From NCBI GenBank assembly GCA_003952965.2, contig CM025849.1, positions 16,212,493-16,276,492 of the forward strand: 64,000 nt of DNA, in the 5' to 3' direction. The notes beneath the pieces were generated by a model. The model saw only the letters and a program-made list of their open reading frames with translations. It ran no database searches and was not told the origin of the DNA. Numbering within the stretch: position 1 is the stretch's first letter; every line of letters begins with the position of its first letter. The stretch comes from Morella rubra (taxonomy: Eukaryota; Streptophyta; Magnoliopsida; Fagales; Myricaceae). Positions 23,511 through 33,963 of this stretch are shown here, piece after piece. Position numbers and translations under genes: made by a program.

Positions 23511-23940
23511 AAAAAATGAAATATTTATTTTGTAAGTTGGTTAAAAAATTAGTCATAAGCAAAAAATTAGAAAATAATGTCACGATTCATCTTTACATGC
23601 TTATAAAAATTCATGCCAACATGTAACAAAGAATTCATCTTTTATGTCATGCTAAATAAATGTAAGAACAATACTATTTGTATGAAAAATTTGCCCTAAC
23701 ATTTGTACGGTTCAAGTTACTATCCACATAAAAAATACTATTTAGGTCATTATTCATACATTAATGACACACATATATCTAGTAAACAAATAATTTATGC
23801 CACTTTTAAAATAAAAAGTATAACCCACATATGTCACGTGTATATATCTAAATCGATTTTTTCACACTTGTAACCTCGTTTATAATGCTGCCAAAATAAC
23901 TGATACAAGTAGACTACGAAAAAAATAGACAAGTACATTA
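23511..23940. other. AT-rich junction sequence, origin unknown
   Basis: This begins where similarity between CACTA copies A and B stops and ends where the duplicated block resumes (gccacatgcttgtc at 23941, matching 60531). No coding or terminal-repeat signal was seen. It may be element sequence that copy B lost, or filler from the deletion that removed A's right end. Confidence 0.4.
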
Positions 23941-24349
23941 GCCACATGCTTGTCTTACATCTTGTTTGCTTTTAATCACATCATATTTTAATGATAACAA
24001 TAATAGTAATTGTGATGATAAGCGAAGAACATCCAATATGAGCACGAAACGAATAAGTAATGATCAATTCAATGGAAGTGCCTTAAAAAGTGAAGACTCA
24101 AGTTTATTCGGGTAATTTTTTTAACTCTAGATTTCATCTTTAATAAGGATTTGAATAATACACTTGCATATGTTTCAAACCGTGCATAAACCGTTTTATC
24201 ACTTGTTTGAAGATTAAAATATGTTTTTAGTGGCTTCAAATTATTCCTTTGCAAACTCTCAAATTTTATTTATACCTATGGAGAGTTGGTCTTTAAAATT
24301 GGGCTTTTAAGGTAAAAAATGTTCTTTCAAATAAACCAGCTGATGCTTT

Positions 24350-24672
24350 AAATGAAGAGTTCGACCAGATCATTGACTGCTTGGTAAGGGTGTCTCAACA
24401 TTTGGATCTCCTTCCTTCAAAGGAAGTGATTATAATTTTTGGAAAGCAAGGACGAAAATTTAGTTTCAATCTATTGATTTAGACCTTTAGCTCTGTGTTT
24501 TAAATGGACTTCACATTACTTCGATGGGAAAATTGTCCCTAAAATTGCTCGCGAATATACCGATGATGATAAGAATAAAATCTCTTTAAATGCTAGAGCT
24601 ATGAATATTCTTTATTATATTTTAGAGAGAAATGAATTCAATAGAATATCAACTTGTGATAGTGCTCTAACT
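24350..24672 (+). pseudogene. Copia gag (UBN2) fragment, copy 1
   Basis: Plus-strand frames encode pieces like those of the gag at 5922: aaaatctctttaaatgct gives KISLNARAMNILYYILERNE, followed by FNRISTCDSA. Compare KKISLDARAMNILYCALDRG in the gag-only element. Broken by stops and shifts. It ends sharply where minus-strand gypsy RNase H begins. Confidence 0.7.
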
Positions 24673-25098
24673 AGATAGGGCCTCCATTTCCAAACCACAC
24701 ATACTAGAGCATACAACTCTTTCTCATAAGTTGAGAGATACAACAGCCAACTCTTAAAAGCATGGCTGAAGTAGGCTAGATGTCTTCCTTGCTCCATCAG
24801 AATAGCTCCCAAACCTACTCCAAATGCATCACATTCGATAGTAAAAGCCTTAGGAAAATCAAGGAATGTTAGGAAAATTAATCCGCAGTAGTAGCTAGAT
24901 AAACATCATGAAGTACCACACTTTTTATTCCACCTTCAAGTGGACGAAAATTCGGCCCTTCCATAAGTGACGATTCAGTAGGCTAGAGCCCATGCAATAG
25001 CACAACCTTGCCTTTTTTTTCAAAGGATATAGTTAATTACAAGAAATCCTATAAGATAAGGCCCAAAGTACTTAGCTAACAAACCTCCAATACCATCA
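24673..25098 (-). pseudogene. Gypsy RNase H / RT C-terminal fragment, copy 1
   Basis: The minus strand gives MGAILMEQGRHLAYFSHAFK and LSTYEKELYALVCVVWKWRP (24812-24615 frame), the standard Ty3/gypsy RNase H opening (GAVLMQxGRPIAYFS, STYEKEL.AL). More upstream RT sequence is too eroded to read continuously. It probably belongs to the same chromovirus as 16102-16623. Confidence 0.75.
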
Positions 25099-25239
25099 GA
25101 ACTAGTGTGCGTTGGAAAGACCGAGCGCCCGAAGTATGAGCAACCGTCAGCTTAACCCTATTTTGGCAGTTGATTTCACTCCTCTAAAATTTATATCTAA
25201 CTATGGAAGTAAATAAAAATAATAGAATAAAAATTTTTA

Positions 25240-25765
25240 CCTGAAACTCTTAAGTACTAAATAATTCACAGATGGGAGCCTATTCTTCCTTTTTCATGTT
25301 CGGGTATGAATGCTCTAACGCTTCTTCTTTGGTAGGGAACAAAGCGTATTACCGGTGCATTATATTCCGATGCACCCTATATGCTGTGTTCATTGTAGAC
25401 ATCATAGTGTTGCGATCCTCTGGCCGATCATATTCCAGGTTGAAGTCATCTTGAAATGAACCTTGTTAGTATAATTAAATAATAATTAATAAAAAAAAAG
25501 TCTACTCTTTACTAAGTTACACTTACCAATACTTTGTTCATGATGTAGAACTTAACCTCATTGAAGACTTTGGACCAGTTGACCATATTGAACGGGACAT
25601 GTGATTGCACTAGCGAACCAATATGAGTAGAGAGCATCGAAGATTCCTTATCATCACTACTCGTATGACCATCGGGAATATGAACACTCAGGTTTCCTAC
25701 AATACAAGCCTTCTCTAATGCAATCTTGCACGTCCTACCCCATACATGTCTAATCCCAAAGGTGG
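25240..25765 (-). pseudogene. Exons of a different TNPA-like (Transposase_24-type) CACTA gene
   Basis: Two coding patches on the minus strand. 25762-25520 reads GRTCKIALEKACIVGNLSVH...IPDGHT...FNMVNWSKVFNEVKFYIMNK. 25450-25250 reads DDFNLEYDRPEDRNTMMSTM...FPTKEEALEHSYPNMKKEE. This resembles the DNA-binding half of Ptta/En/Spm TNPA proteins but not the TNPA of copies A and B. A stop interrupts the second patch. No terminal repeats were identified, so it is an isolated remnant. Confidence 0.6.
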
Positions 25766-25769
25766 CTAT

Positions 25770-26900
25770 ACATGAACAAAAACATTATTAACGTAAAACA
25801 TAAGCACCTAATTACATGTATTTTAAAAAATTAACATTAAAGTTAGTTTGAAATACTTACATACACAACTACTTTGTAGGGTGCGATGTGGGTTGAATAT
25901 GAATTCGAAGGACAAAAGGAGAGTGATGTCGAAATTTTTAACTACGTAATGCACAAGGACCAGAACATTTACATACATTACGAATAGTCTAATTTTAAAA
26001 TGTCCACAACTTGAATAATTCAGGAATTACTACACGTTCGGCAATTAAAACGCGCGGTAGTTTCCAAACGAGTGGTAACAAAATCAATATTAAAGAAACT
26101 TCACACAAAACCATCTGGACACAAAACCATCATGAAGGTGTTTAAACACCCTGTTCACATAACATATTTTGCAAAGGCTGATTTTCTGGCCTTTTCTCCC
26201 ATGGTCCATCATGAAGGGTGGACTGTAGCTATCTGGATATGGGATGTAATTTGCCCCTTGGAAAATCACTCCTCCATATCCGATGTGGTGTCAACCAGCC
26301 TTTCATTGTCCTTGTAAGCATCCTTATTCCCTTTCTTCCAAGACGCATCCTCAAGTTCCAAATCATATTTCGTGCCGGTTAACGAAATATTTCCTCCTCC
26401 ACAGCATGGTAAAGGATCGCCAAGAAGTATTGGGATGATTTGTGTCCTTCTGAAGTTGTTTCCCTTAGATTGTAGATGACTTTGAGAGTAGCTCCTTCTT
26501 CACGTAGCTGTCGGATTGCTGCCAGGAAGACTTCATGAGGGTTTCTCACTTCTCAGTTGGTAGCCAGGGTTGAATAATCTTCAAGATTCATCCTTTTATA
26601 AGATAAATCATATGAAGCACCTAGATAAAATTCTCAAGACACCAACTTGACCCTCCTAGAGTCGCCGAGGTCTTGCTTTGCCATGTAGCTGGCGATGATG
26701 GTGAGAACATCGAGAGGAAGTTAAGGGGGATTTGGTTATCATCGCCCATTTTGTTGGAGTTACTTTTTGCTTTTTTTGTTTATGAATGTATATCTACCTT
26801 TTTATAGGCATTGCTACCGATGTGTTTGTTTGATCGTGGCCTTCATGGTTGCATATTGGGCATTAATGTGGCTCAATTTCCAACTTTAATTCAACACTTT
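25770..26900. other. Mostly unrecognised; weak coding look near 26250-26560
   Basis: The minus strand near 26560-26400 reads openly (AAIRQLREEGATLKVIYNLR, then SSQYFLAILYHAVEEEIF) but no family was recognised. The rest shows no gene. It may be the far 3' side of the gypsy element to the right, or an older insertion. Confidence 0.3.
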
Positions 26901-26923
26901 CTCGAATTTCTCTGAGAAGACGC

Positions 26924-27389
26924 TTGTCCAAGATGATGGGCACTTTGATAATTTGGCTCAATCACCTACTTTTCAGTAGACTTTGCAACTTTTCCAATTC
27001 ATCTGATTGTGTGGTCGAAGTCGTTTCGGGATTTTCAAAAAATCTTTGGTGCGTTATATTTCACATTCAGCTTTTGTACAATTTCATCTTTTCTTCCTAC
27101 CAGCTCTCCTATAGGCCTTACTGTTCCTCATTATTGTTCAGTCGTAGGTTTAATTGGCATCGTTTTAGACTTCTTGAAGAATTTCCTGAAATGGTGCATC
27201 TTTATTATGGGCGTTTTGGTCATTGGATTTCCCATATTTTCGTGTATGGGTTTGCTTCTCGTCGGCTCATTAGTCTTTACGTCTTTTCTTGTTTTCCAAG
27301 CTTTCTCTTCTGCTCTCTTGCTCTCTTTCTTTGTTCTCCCATTTGCTTTCCAACAATGGTTGTTGTTGGACCATCTTCGAGCAATGTTG
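26924..27389 (+). other. Leader region before the antisense ORF, no clear gene
   Basis: Long open frames exist (26924-27439 and 27009-27581, rich in Phe, Leu and Ser), but they overlap in two frames and show no family motif. Pyrimidine-rich sequence, possibly the leader or promoter of the antisense ORF. Confidence 0.35.
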
Positions 27390-29850
27390 CTAAGGCTAGA
27401 AAGGTTTCAGAGAGACATGCTGGTCATTTTGGGCCCTAGTACGATGAAGCAATGGGATCTTGATTCCTTTCATGCGAATTACCATTTTCCATCTAGAACT
27501 CGCTTTCACCTTCCATCTTTCGGGGAAATGCCTTATTCTAGGGAGGCATGTGGGAGATATGCTTCTTCGAGATTCCTTTGAAGCTTGGGGTAAGATTTTC
27601 TCTCCCTTTGAGTGTTCGTCAAATTCTGAAGGCTCCGCGTCTCTCTCTGACTTAGATTGTTTCGAATGGTTGGAGGTTCTGTAAGGTTGCGTCGTGCTAT
27701 GGCCCATGCATTTAGGGAAGGACTTTCAATTGTCCTTGAGGGAGTTTTTATGGTTTTATACTCGCATTTCTTCTTCTTATGCTGACCAATTTTGGTATTT
27801 TCGCCCTCGTTCTCAAAGGGCTTCTTTGGTTGCACATTCCCCTGAAAACAATAAGGAGTGGCACGAGCGTTTTTTATTTATGTCTAGAGTCGAGTGGGAG
27901 AGTTTTCCTAGTGAATCCTCACGAGCCGATTCTTCCTTATGGTAGGCATTTGGCTCTGTTCCCGAGTCTTAATTACGAAGAGCGGGCTCTGGTGGATAGT
28001 CTTAATGAGGTCAGCTCCATTGACGAGAATGTTCTCCGTTGTAAAGAGAACATTGAGGAATTTCTCAGTAATGCTCACCTTAGAATCTCTGGTAAGGTGA
28101 GCTTTCTCCCAAAGTTAGGAAAGATTCCCTCGATCGTGTGACGATTACAGGAGAGATTCTCCTAGCCTTTATTTTGGCCGATGGTTCTTCTAAGCAGAGA
28201 CATTCTCATGAGGCCGAGGGTTCTTCCCGTCGTTCTACTTCTAAGCGAAGGAGTGTGTCTCCTCTTGTTCCTTTAGATGCTAAGGAAGAGGAATCTGAGG
28301 TTCCTTTGGCCCGTAAATCTTCAAAGCATGGGATCAATAGCAGTGAGTGTTCTTCGTTGTAATTTTTCTTTTTCTTCCACTCATTCATGGGTGTGTTGTA
28401 ATCCTATTGCTATTTTGCCGTGGTAGGTTCTGAGGATGCACCTTGTGTATTTAGCCCTATTTTTAGGGGTTTGCATAGAGGTGACCGTCCTGAAAGTGAG
28501 GGACATTCCTGAAGTGAGGATTACCACCTCTAGTCATGTACAGGCAAGTCTTGTTCTCAAGGACTCCTTTGTCTTCTTGGGATTTGGTGGGGCCTTCAGT
28601 CACTTTGCTGTATTGAAGGACGAGTCACCTAGGACTCCTGTTGTGGACCCTTCGGATGCTACTAATGGCGATTTGCCTGATACCCCTCTTGTGGGTCCCT
28701 CAGTGTCTGATTCTAATTCTGCAGGTCATTAAGATCTGCATGGTACCGAGGCAATTATCGAGCTAGGTCTCGCATCAGGGCTTCTTCCCACGGGTTCTCT
28801 TGGAATAGAGGTGCCTTCTTCGGAGTAACCTAGCATGCTTAGGGCATCTATTACTGGTGGTTCGGGCGTATCTGGGTCTATACTAGTTGGTGAACCAAGT
28901 GCACCTTGGCTTCTATTGCTGGAGAATCTGGGTTGTCCTCAGTTCCTTTGGCTAAGGGCAAAGAAGTTGCTGTGCCTCTGGTTGATAAGCCAATTCCAGA
29001 GTCTTCTGAGGGGTCTAACTCTTCACTTCCCTCTCCACCTTTGATAGATTCTACCTGATGTTCAAGGCCTTATACCCAACCTCTTTTTGTTGAGGAGTTA
29101 ATGACCGAGTCTCTGTCCCTTCCACGACATGTGAAGGTTGACTTGATTATGCAGAGCATGTCTCGCTATGTGTCATTGGCGGTTGCTTTGATGCTGTTGA
29201 GTTATCGCAAGATGAGGAGCTAGAGTCAGCTCATTCAAAGTTGCAAAAACTTGAAGGTGAGTTGGAGACTTAAAAGAGGACAACATTTGAGGTGCAGACC
29301 ATGGCTTGTTGTGCTTGTACTCAAGCTGGGATCTTTGAGGCCAGGGTGGCGGCTTTAAAGAGTGAGATTGCTTCTCAGGACGCTATCATTGCTGAGCTAT
29401 GACAAGAAGTTGAAGGGTTCGAATAGGGACGTCTTGATCTCTAGTCTCACTATTCTCAGGATAAGGTTGAGGTTCTTCAACGCTTCAACAAATACTGTGC
29501 ATCCTCGTCAAAGAAGGAGGAGGCGTTGCAGGCTGAATTTATGGAGGCTCGCCACACTATTCCAAAAGCTGCTGACTCCTTTGCTGGGGAGAAGAAGTAG
29601 ATGGAGGAGACTTGTGCTGCCCTTGCACTTTCTATTGAAAAGTTATCAATGAGCCCTGCTTTCCTTGGTAATCCTGAGGTCTTAGCATGCAATAGTATTA
29701 GTGCAACTATGACAAATCTTCATATGGCTTATGAGCGAAAGGGGGGAGCCGCTTTAATGTTTACAAGGAGAATCGTGACAAACTTATCTATCAAGAGCTT
29801 TTAAACAAGCTAGGATCTCGTTCTCTTGACCCTCCTCCTGCAGAGGATTA
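27390..29850 (+). pseudogene. Antisense extra ORF: Transposase_28-like N-terminus plus coiled coil
   Basis: The plus-strand translation, with frame changes, includes YADQFWYFRPRSQRASLVAH, NNKEWHERFLFMSRVEWESF (27780-27945) and NPHEPILPYGRHLALFPSLN (27900-28140). This resembles Pfam 'Putative gypsy type transposon' (PF04195): aromatic beta-strand residues, then NKxWKxRFFF. Further on is a basic Ser/Arg/Lys segment (28190-28350), a Pro/Ser-rich linker, and from about 29220 a heptad-rich coiled coil (ELESAHSKLQKLEGELET, KEEALQAEFMEARHT). The C-terminus ends near 29850. Several stops and shifts make it a pseudogene. In the Tat lineage such ORFs have no known function. Recognition of the domain is by pattern only. 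Confidence 0.6.
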
Positions 29851-30120
29851 AGTTTGTATAGAACTTTTGCCTATTACTTTGAACTCCGTTTTATCAATAT
29901 ATATCTGTAATTTTATTTTGACATTTGGTTTTGTTTAAATTGATATTTGACTATCTTCCATTCTCTCTTTGCGGCGGCATTTGGTTATGCGACTGATATG
30001 GGCTCTATCTGCTTTTTGAGATGGCCTTCAGTTATTTGTCATGAGCTTTGTTTGTTTCCCGTAGTGCCCGTTGGCTGCATAATTTGTATGAGTTCCTTTG
30101 TAATTCTTCAGGATTCTTGG
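29851..30120. other. Non-coding stretch after the antisense ORF
   Basis: The sequence ttatcaatatatatctgtaatttt follows the ORF end and could serve as a 3' end signal. Nothing else was recognised. Confidence 0.35.
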
Positions 30121-30124
30121 GTTC

Positions 30125-30380
30125 AACTTGGAGCTATGGTTCTCTGAGGTCGTCTTGGGTGTGACTGGGAATCGTAGTTTTCCAAGGTCATCTTTGATGC
30201 AACTGGGAACCATGGTTCTCTGAGGTCGTTTTAGGTGCAACTGGGGGCTATACTTCTCCGAGGTCGTCTTGCGTGTGACTAGGAACCGTGGTTCTTCGAG
30301 GTCGTCTTGGGTGCAACTAGGAATCGTGGTTCTCCAAGGTCGTCTTAGTTGTTGATTTGGAACTGGGGTTCTTTCGATGC
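30125..30380. repeat. 38-bp minisatellite, about 6 units
   Basis: Units such as aaccatggttctctgaggtc followed by gttttaggtgcaactggg repeat with a 38-bp period; variable positions include cgtggttctt and ccaaggtcgt. It lies between integrase and the antisense ORF of the gypsy element. Tandem arrays in this position are known in Tat/Ogre-type elements. Confidence 0.8.
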
Positions 30381-30589
30381 TGTTGGTAATCACATTTTCC
30401 CTTAGTCGTTGTTGTCGTCATTCAACAATTGGGTTTTGAATAAAACTTCAGATTTTTTATTCGTAGTAAACAGTGATGATAAAAAAGACATAATAACATA
30501 ACATAAGCGTAAACGCATGATCATAGATAAAAGTGAAACATCTCCGCATCATACTTTCTATGGTGTATCAAATTTCATGGGTGTTATAG

Positions 30590-31030
30590 TGTTTTCCTTT
30601 AAAGATCTTCTAGATTTTACATTCCAGGTCGTTTGGAGTCAATGACTCGATATGGTCCTTCCCAGTTTGGGTGCAACTTGCCTTACTGTGGATCTTTCGC
30701 CCCGGGCAATACTTTTTTAAGCACTAAATCTCCTAGAATAAAATGACACGGCCTAATCTTGCCATTATAGTAGTTAGCGATCTTTTGTTTATAGGCTTCC
30801 ATCTTGAGTCATGCATCTTCTCTCCTTTCTTAAGTAGGTCGAGGTACAACTTCCTTTCTTCTTCATTATTTTCATGGGTGAAGTTAATTGCTCGAGGTGA
30901 GGGAGTCCTCTTTCAACAGGATGACCGCCTCGGTTCCATTGGTGTGGGCAAAGGGGGTTTATTCCATGGACGTTTTGACAGTAGCGCAGTATGCCCATAG
31001 TACTCCAGGTAATTCCTCCACCCATTAACC
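30590..31030 (-). pseudogene. Gypsy integrase C-terminal region
   Basis: The minus strand reads PGVLWAYCATVKTSMGTNPF and GTEAVILLKED (31020-30900), the end of the integrase core as in many plant gypsy elements (LWAYRTT...GTEAV.P). Then comes RQRIATYYNGKIRPCHF-like sequence and GDLVLKKVLPG...GKLHPNWEGPYRVI (30800-30630), the GPY/F module. Frames are broken. No chromodomain follows, in keeping with a non-chromovirus. Confidence 0.78.
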
Positions 31031-31805
31031 CTTGTTTTCATTGTTCAGATCAGTGTAGTCTACATACATTTTCCATTTATCGTTTGCCTTTTTCATCATG
31101 ACTACATTTGCTGGCCAGCTGGGATAGCTTCGATTTGATTAGCTTTCGGACTTCCTCTTTGATTGCTCGGCTTCTCTCTGGGGCAAAGCTCCTTTTGCAC
31201 TATATGACTGATTTGACTTTGGGGCGTATGTTTAGCTTGTGGGTGATAACTTCTGGATCGATGCTTAGCAAATATCTGTGCAACCAGCCAAAAACTTTGC
31301 TATTTGCTCGCAAAAATTCCTTGAGAACTCTTTTGGACTCTTCGGGCAAGTAAGTTCTGATTCTGACCGTCCGTTCCTTTGAATCCTCCTAAAGCGGTAT
31401 CTCTTCCAATGGTTCCACCGGTTGTGCTCGAAGCTCCTCCCAGTGTTCTCTGGCCATTGTTTCTTTAGTCATCTGGGTATCCAACAAGTAACATTTCCTA
31501 GCCTATTCTTGATCTCCATTTACTTCTCCAATTGCTGCTTTCGTTGGGAACTTCATTTTCAGATGGTGAGTAGATACTACAGCCATCAACTTGTTCAACG
31601 TTGCTCGTCCAATGATAGTGTTGTATGAGGATTTTCCTTCAAGGACTAGGAACCTTACCAAGATTGTTGCCTCTCATGGATGTTCTCCTACTGTGAACAG
31701 TAACGCCGTGGTCCCTAGAGCGAACACGTGATGGCCAACATACCCTATTAATCGGGTGCTTATATTTTTTATTCTTTCTCTTCCCAGCTTCATTTGGTCA
31801 TATGC
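31031..31805 (-). pseudogene. Gypsy protease C-terminus and RT N-terminus, fused to integrase by deletion
   Basis: From the right on the minus strand: YDQMKLGRERIKNISTRLIG, then TIIGRATLNKLMAVVSTHHL (end of protease and linker). Next are YLPEESKRVLKEFLRAN and IDPEVITHKLNI...RSFAPERSRAIKEEVRKL, then WPANVVMMKKANDKWKMYVD and YTDLNNENKG (RT motif 1). There the sequence jumps directly to the integrase near 31030. The catalytic YxDD of RT, RNase H and most of integrase are absent. Confidence 0.8.
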
Positions 31806-33963
31806 TATCATACCCCGAGCTTATAGCATAACATGCATGTTGTCTATGATATCTTGTTTTGATTAGTAGTGCATTAGGGGTACTTAGTGACTAAGTGAGA
31901 TTATTAGTACTTGATGAACTAAGTTCAAAACCTTGATTAGGACATGATTTAGTGAGATTTGGAGTTTGCATGTAACTAGGTTGTTGTTCAGGATGTTGAG
32001 GAGCACGTATTGATCAATTTAATTTTTTAAGCTAGTAGGACATTTTTGTCTCGAAAACCGAACCACATGATTTTTATTCTTTTAATATGTTGGGAGATTA
32101 TCCACGAGTTTATGGTTTAAATTTGGAGACTTTTTATTTTTAGAAGCAATTAGGTTGATTAGTGGAAGCAACCAGGTTGTTTAGCAAGCATCGGGGGATT
32201 AGCAAAGCAATTAGCAAGACTTAGCCGTTAATCGAAGCTATAAGCACGACAATCAAAGCTAGAAGCACGATGAAAAAGGCTAAGCCCTAGGTAGCTAGAG
32301 GTGTCAACCACCGGTGAACCAAGAGGCGACTCACCAAGGCTATAGGTGAATTCCGGCCATAGGCATGCTCAGCAGCAGCTTGGGGTGGTTGGGTGTCGTC
32401 GAGGTCGATAGTAGCTTTTTGAGTCACCAAAGCTAGTTAGACACGTGTCGCGATATGACGAACTAAGCTTGCCTATAAATAGGGGGTCCGGCCATTTACA
32501 CTTACACCAGCTCATTTGAAATTGTGAGTTAAGCTTGAGATTAGTAGTGAAGTGAAGTAGAAGGAAGAAGGAAGAAATCACTTAAGAGAAGTTTAGCGAA
32601 GATCAAGCTCGCTTAGAGGTAAAGTTTAGTTGGTTATCTTTGATTTCATTCAAAAGTTTTCAAGATGATTTGTGTGAATCTCTTGTAATTCTTATTCTAG
32701 CATCTTATGTGTTGTTGTTTACGTTATTCAAAGTTCATTTTCAAAGTTCGATTTGTTTTCAAGTTTTTGATCCGTTTCTTTTCAAAATTTCTTCCAAAAG
32801 TTATTTTTCAAAGCTTGAACATATTTCTTTCCTTCTGATTTCAATACTTTTTATGTCAAAATTAGTATTTTCTACGTGGTGATTAAGCCGGTTTTTAACC
32901 AGAAATCAAAGTGTTGTTTTTTCCTTCACAACACTTTCCTTTTAGAAATGTTTTATAATGTTCTATGATGGAAACGAGTTAAGGTGTTGCATATCATAAA
33001 TGAGATGTATGAGCGTTGATATGAGACATGCATACTTAACTTGTATGTTGGAAAGGAATATTGTGATGTTCAAGTATGGTTAAGGTGTTGCATATCATGA
33101 ATGATATGTATGGGCGTTGACATGAGACATGCATACTTAACGTAATACTGTGAAGATGTGACAGTACTGTGCACAAGAGGATGTGTTCACTTGTTGTGAC
33201 ATTCTGGCCTCTCCGTCGTACGTGGAAAGATCCTTTGTTAGGATAACTCACTCTGAGAGTTTGAGACCGTATTGTGCTCTAGGAGTACTGCTGCAAAGAT
33301 ACGGAAGGTTACTTGTAACTTGTTACTTTGGCCAAGTGATTCACTTTGGGAGTGAGAGTAGTGGTGATTGAGAATGGAAAAAGATCATTTTTTAAAAACT
33401 GAGTCTTTTCATTTACTTTCTTATTCTGTTGAGATTTTATTGTTGAACGGGTTTCTTCAATACTTTTATTTATCTGCTATTCTGTTGTACTAACCGCTGG
33501 CTTTACTGAGTCATTTGGACTCACCGTTGTTTGTTAAATTTTTTTAGCAGATATCTAAGGTTTATTTGGAAGAGTTCACCAAGGCTATTCAACATGGCTT
33601 TGTCACTCTGGAGTTGACTTTTCCGTCTATGTCACACGTGACCTAGATGTCCTGATAGAAGGACGAGGACATAGGTGGATCACTCCACACTCAGATAACT
33701 ATGTTAACATCTCAGACTTGGAGGACTGACGACAAGATTAGAGATCTTTGGTTTTATGTTTTCTTAGTTTTTCCGCTGTAGTTTTTTTTTTACAGTATGT
33801 ACATTATAAGAAGTTGGTCCTCTTTTGTAATACCTCGGTATTAATAAAAGGTTCTTCTTGTATTTTGCTTTATCGATCTTCCCATAGGCGTAACCTCAGC
33901 TTTAATAGCTGTCTCTATTACTATAAAATAATGCTTGAGGTCTTAACGGTCCGGGCTATTACA
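31806..33963 (+). mobile_element. Solo LTR of a second gypsy family, 2158 bp
   Basis: Starts TATCATACCCCGAGC (expected TG altered to TA) and ends GGTCCGGGCTATTACA, both typical of Tekay/Del-type gypsy LTRs. Flanking TATGC at 31801-31805 and 33964-33968 is a perfect 5-bp duplication. It splits the protease of the older gypsy element between LYAIAY and DQMKLG. No internal region remains. It contains one TATA box and a likely poly(A) signal (aataaa near 33843). Confidence 0.9.
32474..32481 (+). promoter_or_regulatory. TATA box of the solo LTR
   Basis: The sequence gcctataaataggggg is a textbook plant LTR TATA element, with transcription expected about 30 bases on. An aataaa signal lies 1.37 kb downstream in the same LTR. 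Activity is not shown. Confidence 0.65.

Larger units (their letters stand above)
23941..25098. repeat. Duplicated block copy 1, right part (gypsy/copia chimaera)
   Basis: Collinear with 60531-61704: both open gccacatgcttgtc, run through gatcaattcaa and ggagagttggtctttaaaattgg, and end at acaaacc(t/c)ccaatacca. The common structure is a copia leader and gag fragment set into a gypsy RT-RNase H region. The chimaera therefore predates the duplication. Confidence 0.85.

Noticed and set aside
26029-26060. Possible terminal repeat ttactacacgttcggc
   Set aside because: No inverted partner or target duplication was found nearby.
26924-27581. Two overlapping long hydrophobic plus-strand frames resembling membrane proteins
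   Set aside because: They overlap in different frames and arise from a T-rich leader; no family motif. Treated as leader of the antisense ORF region.
30125-30380. CRISPR-like regular repeat
   Set aside because: Units are directly adjacent with no unique spacers, and the context is a plant retroelement.
30028-30393. 121-codon minus-strand open frame with internal repeats
   Set aside because: The frame is produced by the 38-bp minisatellite and is not a protein gene.
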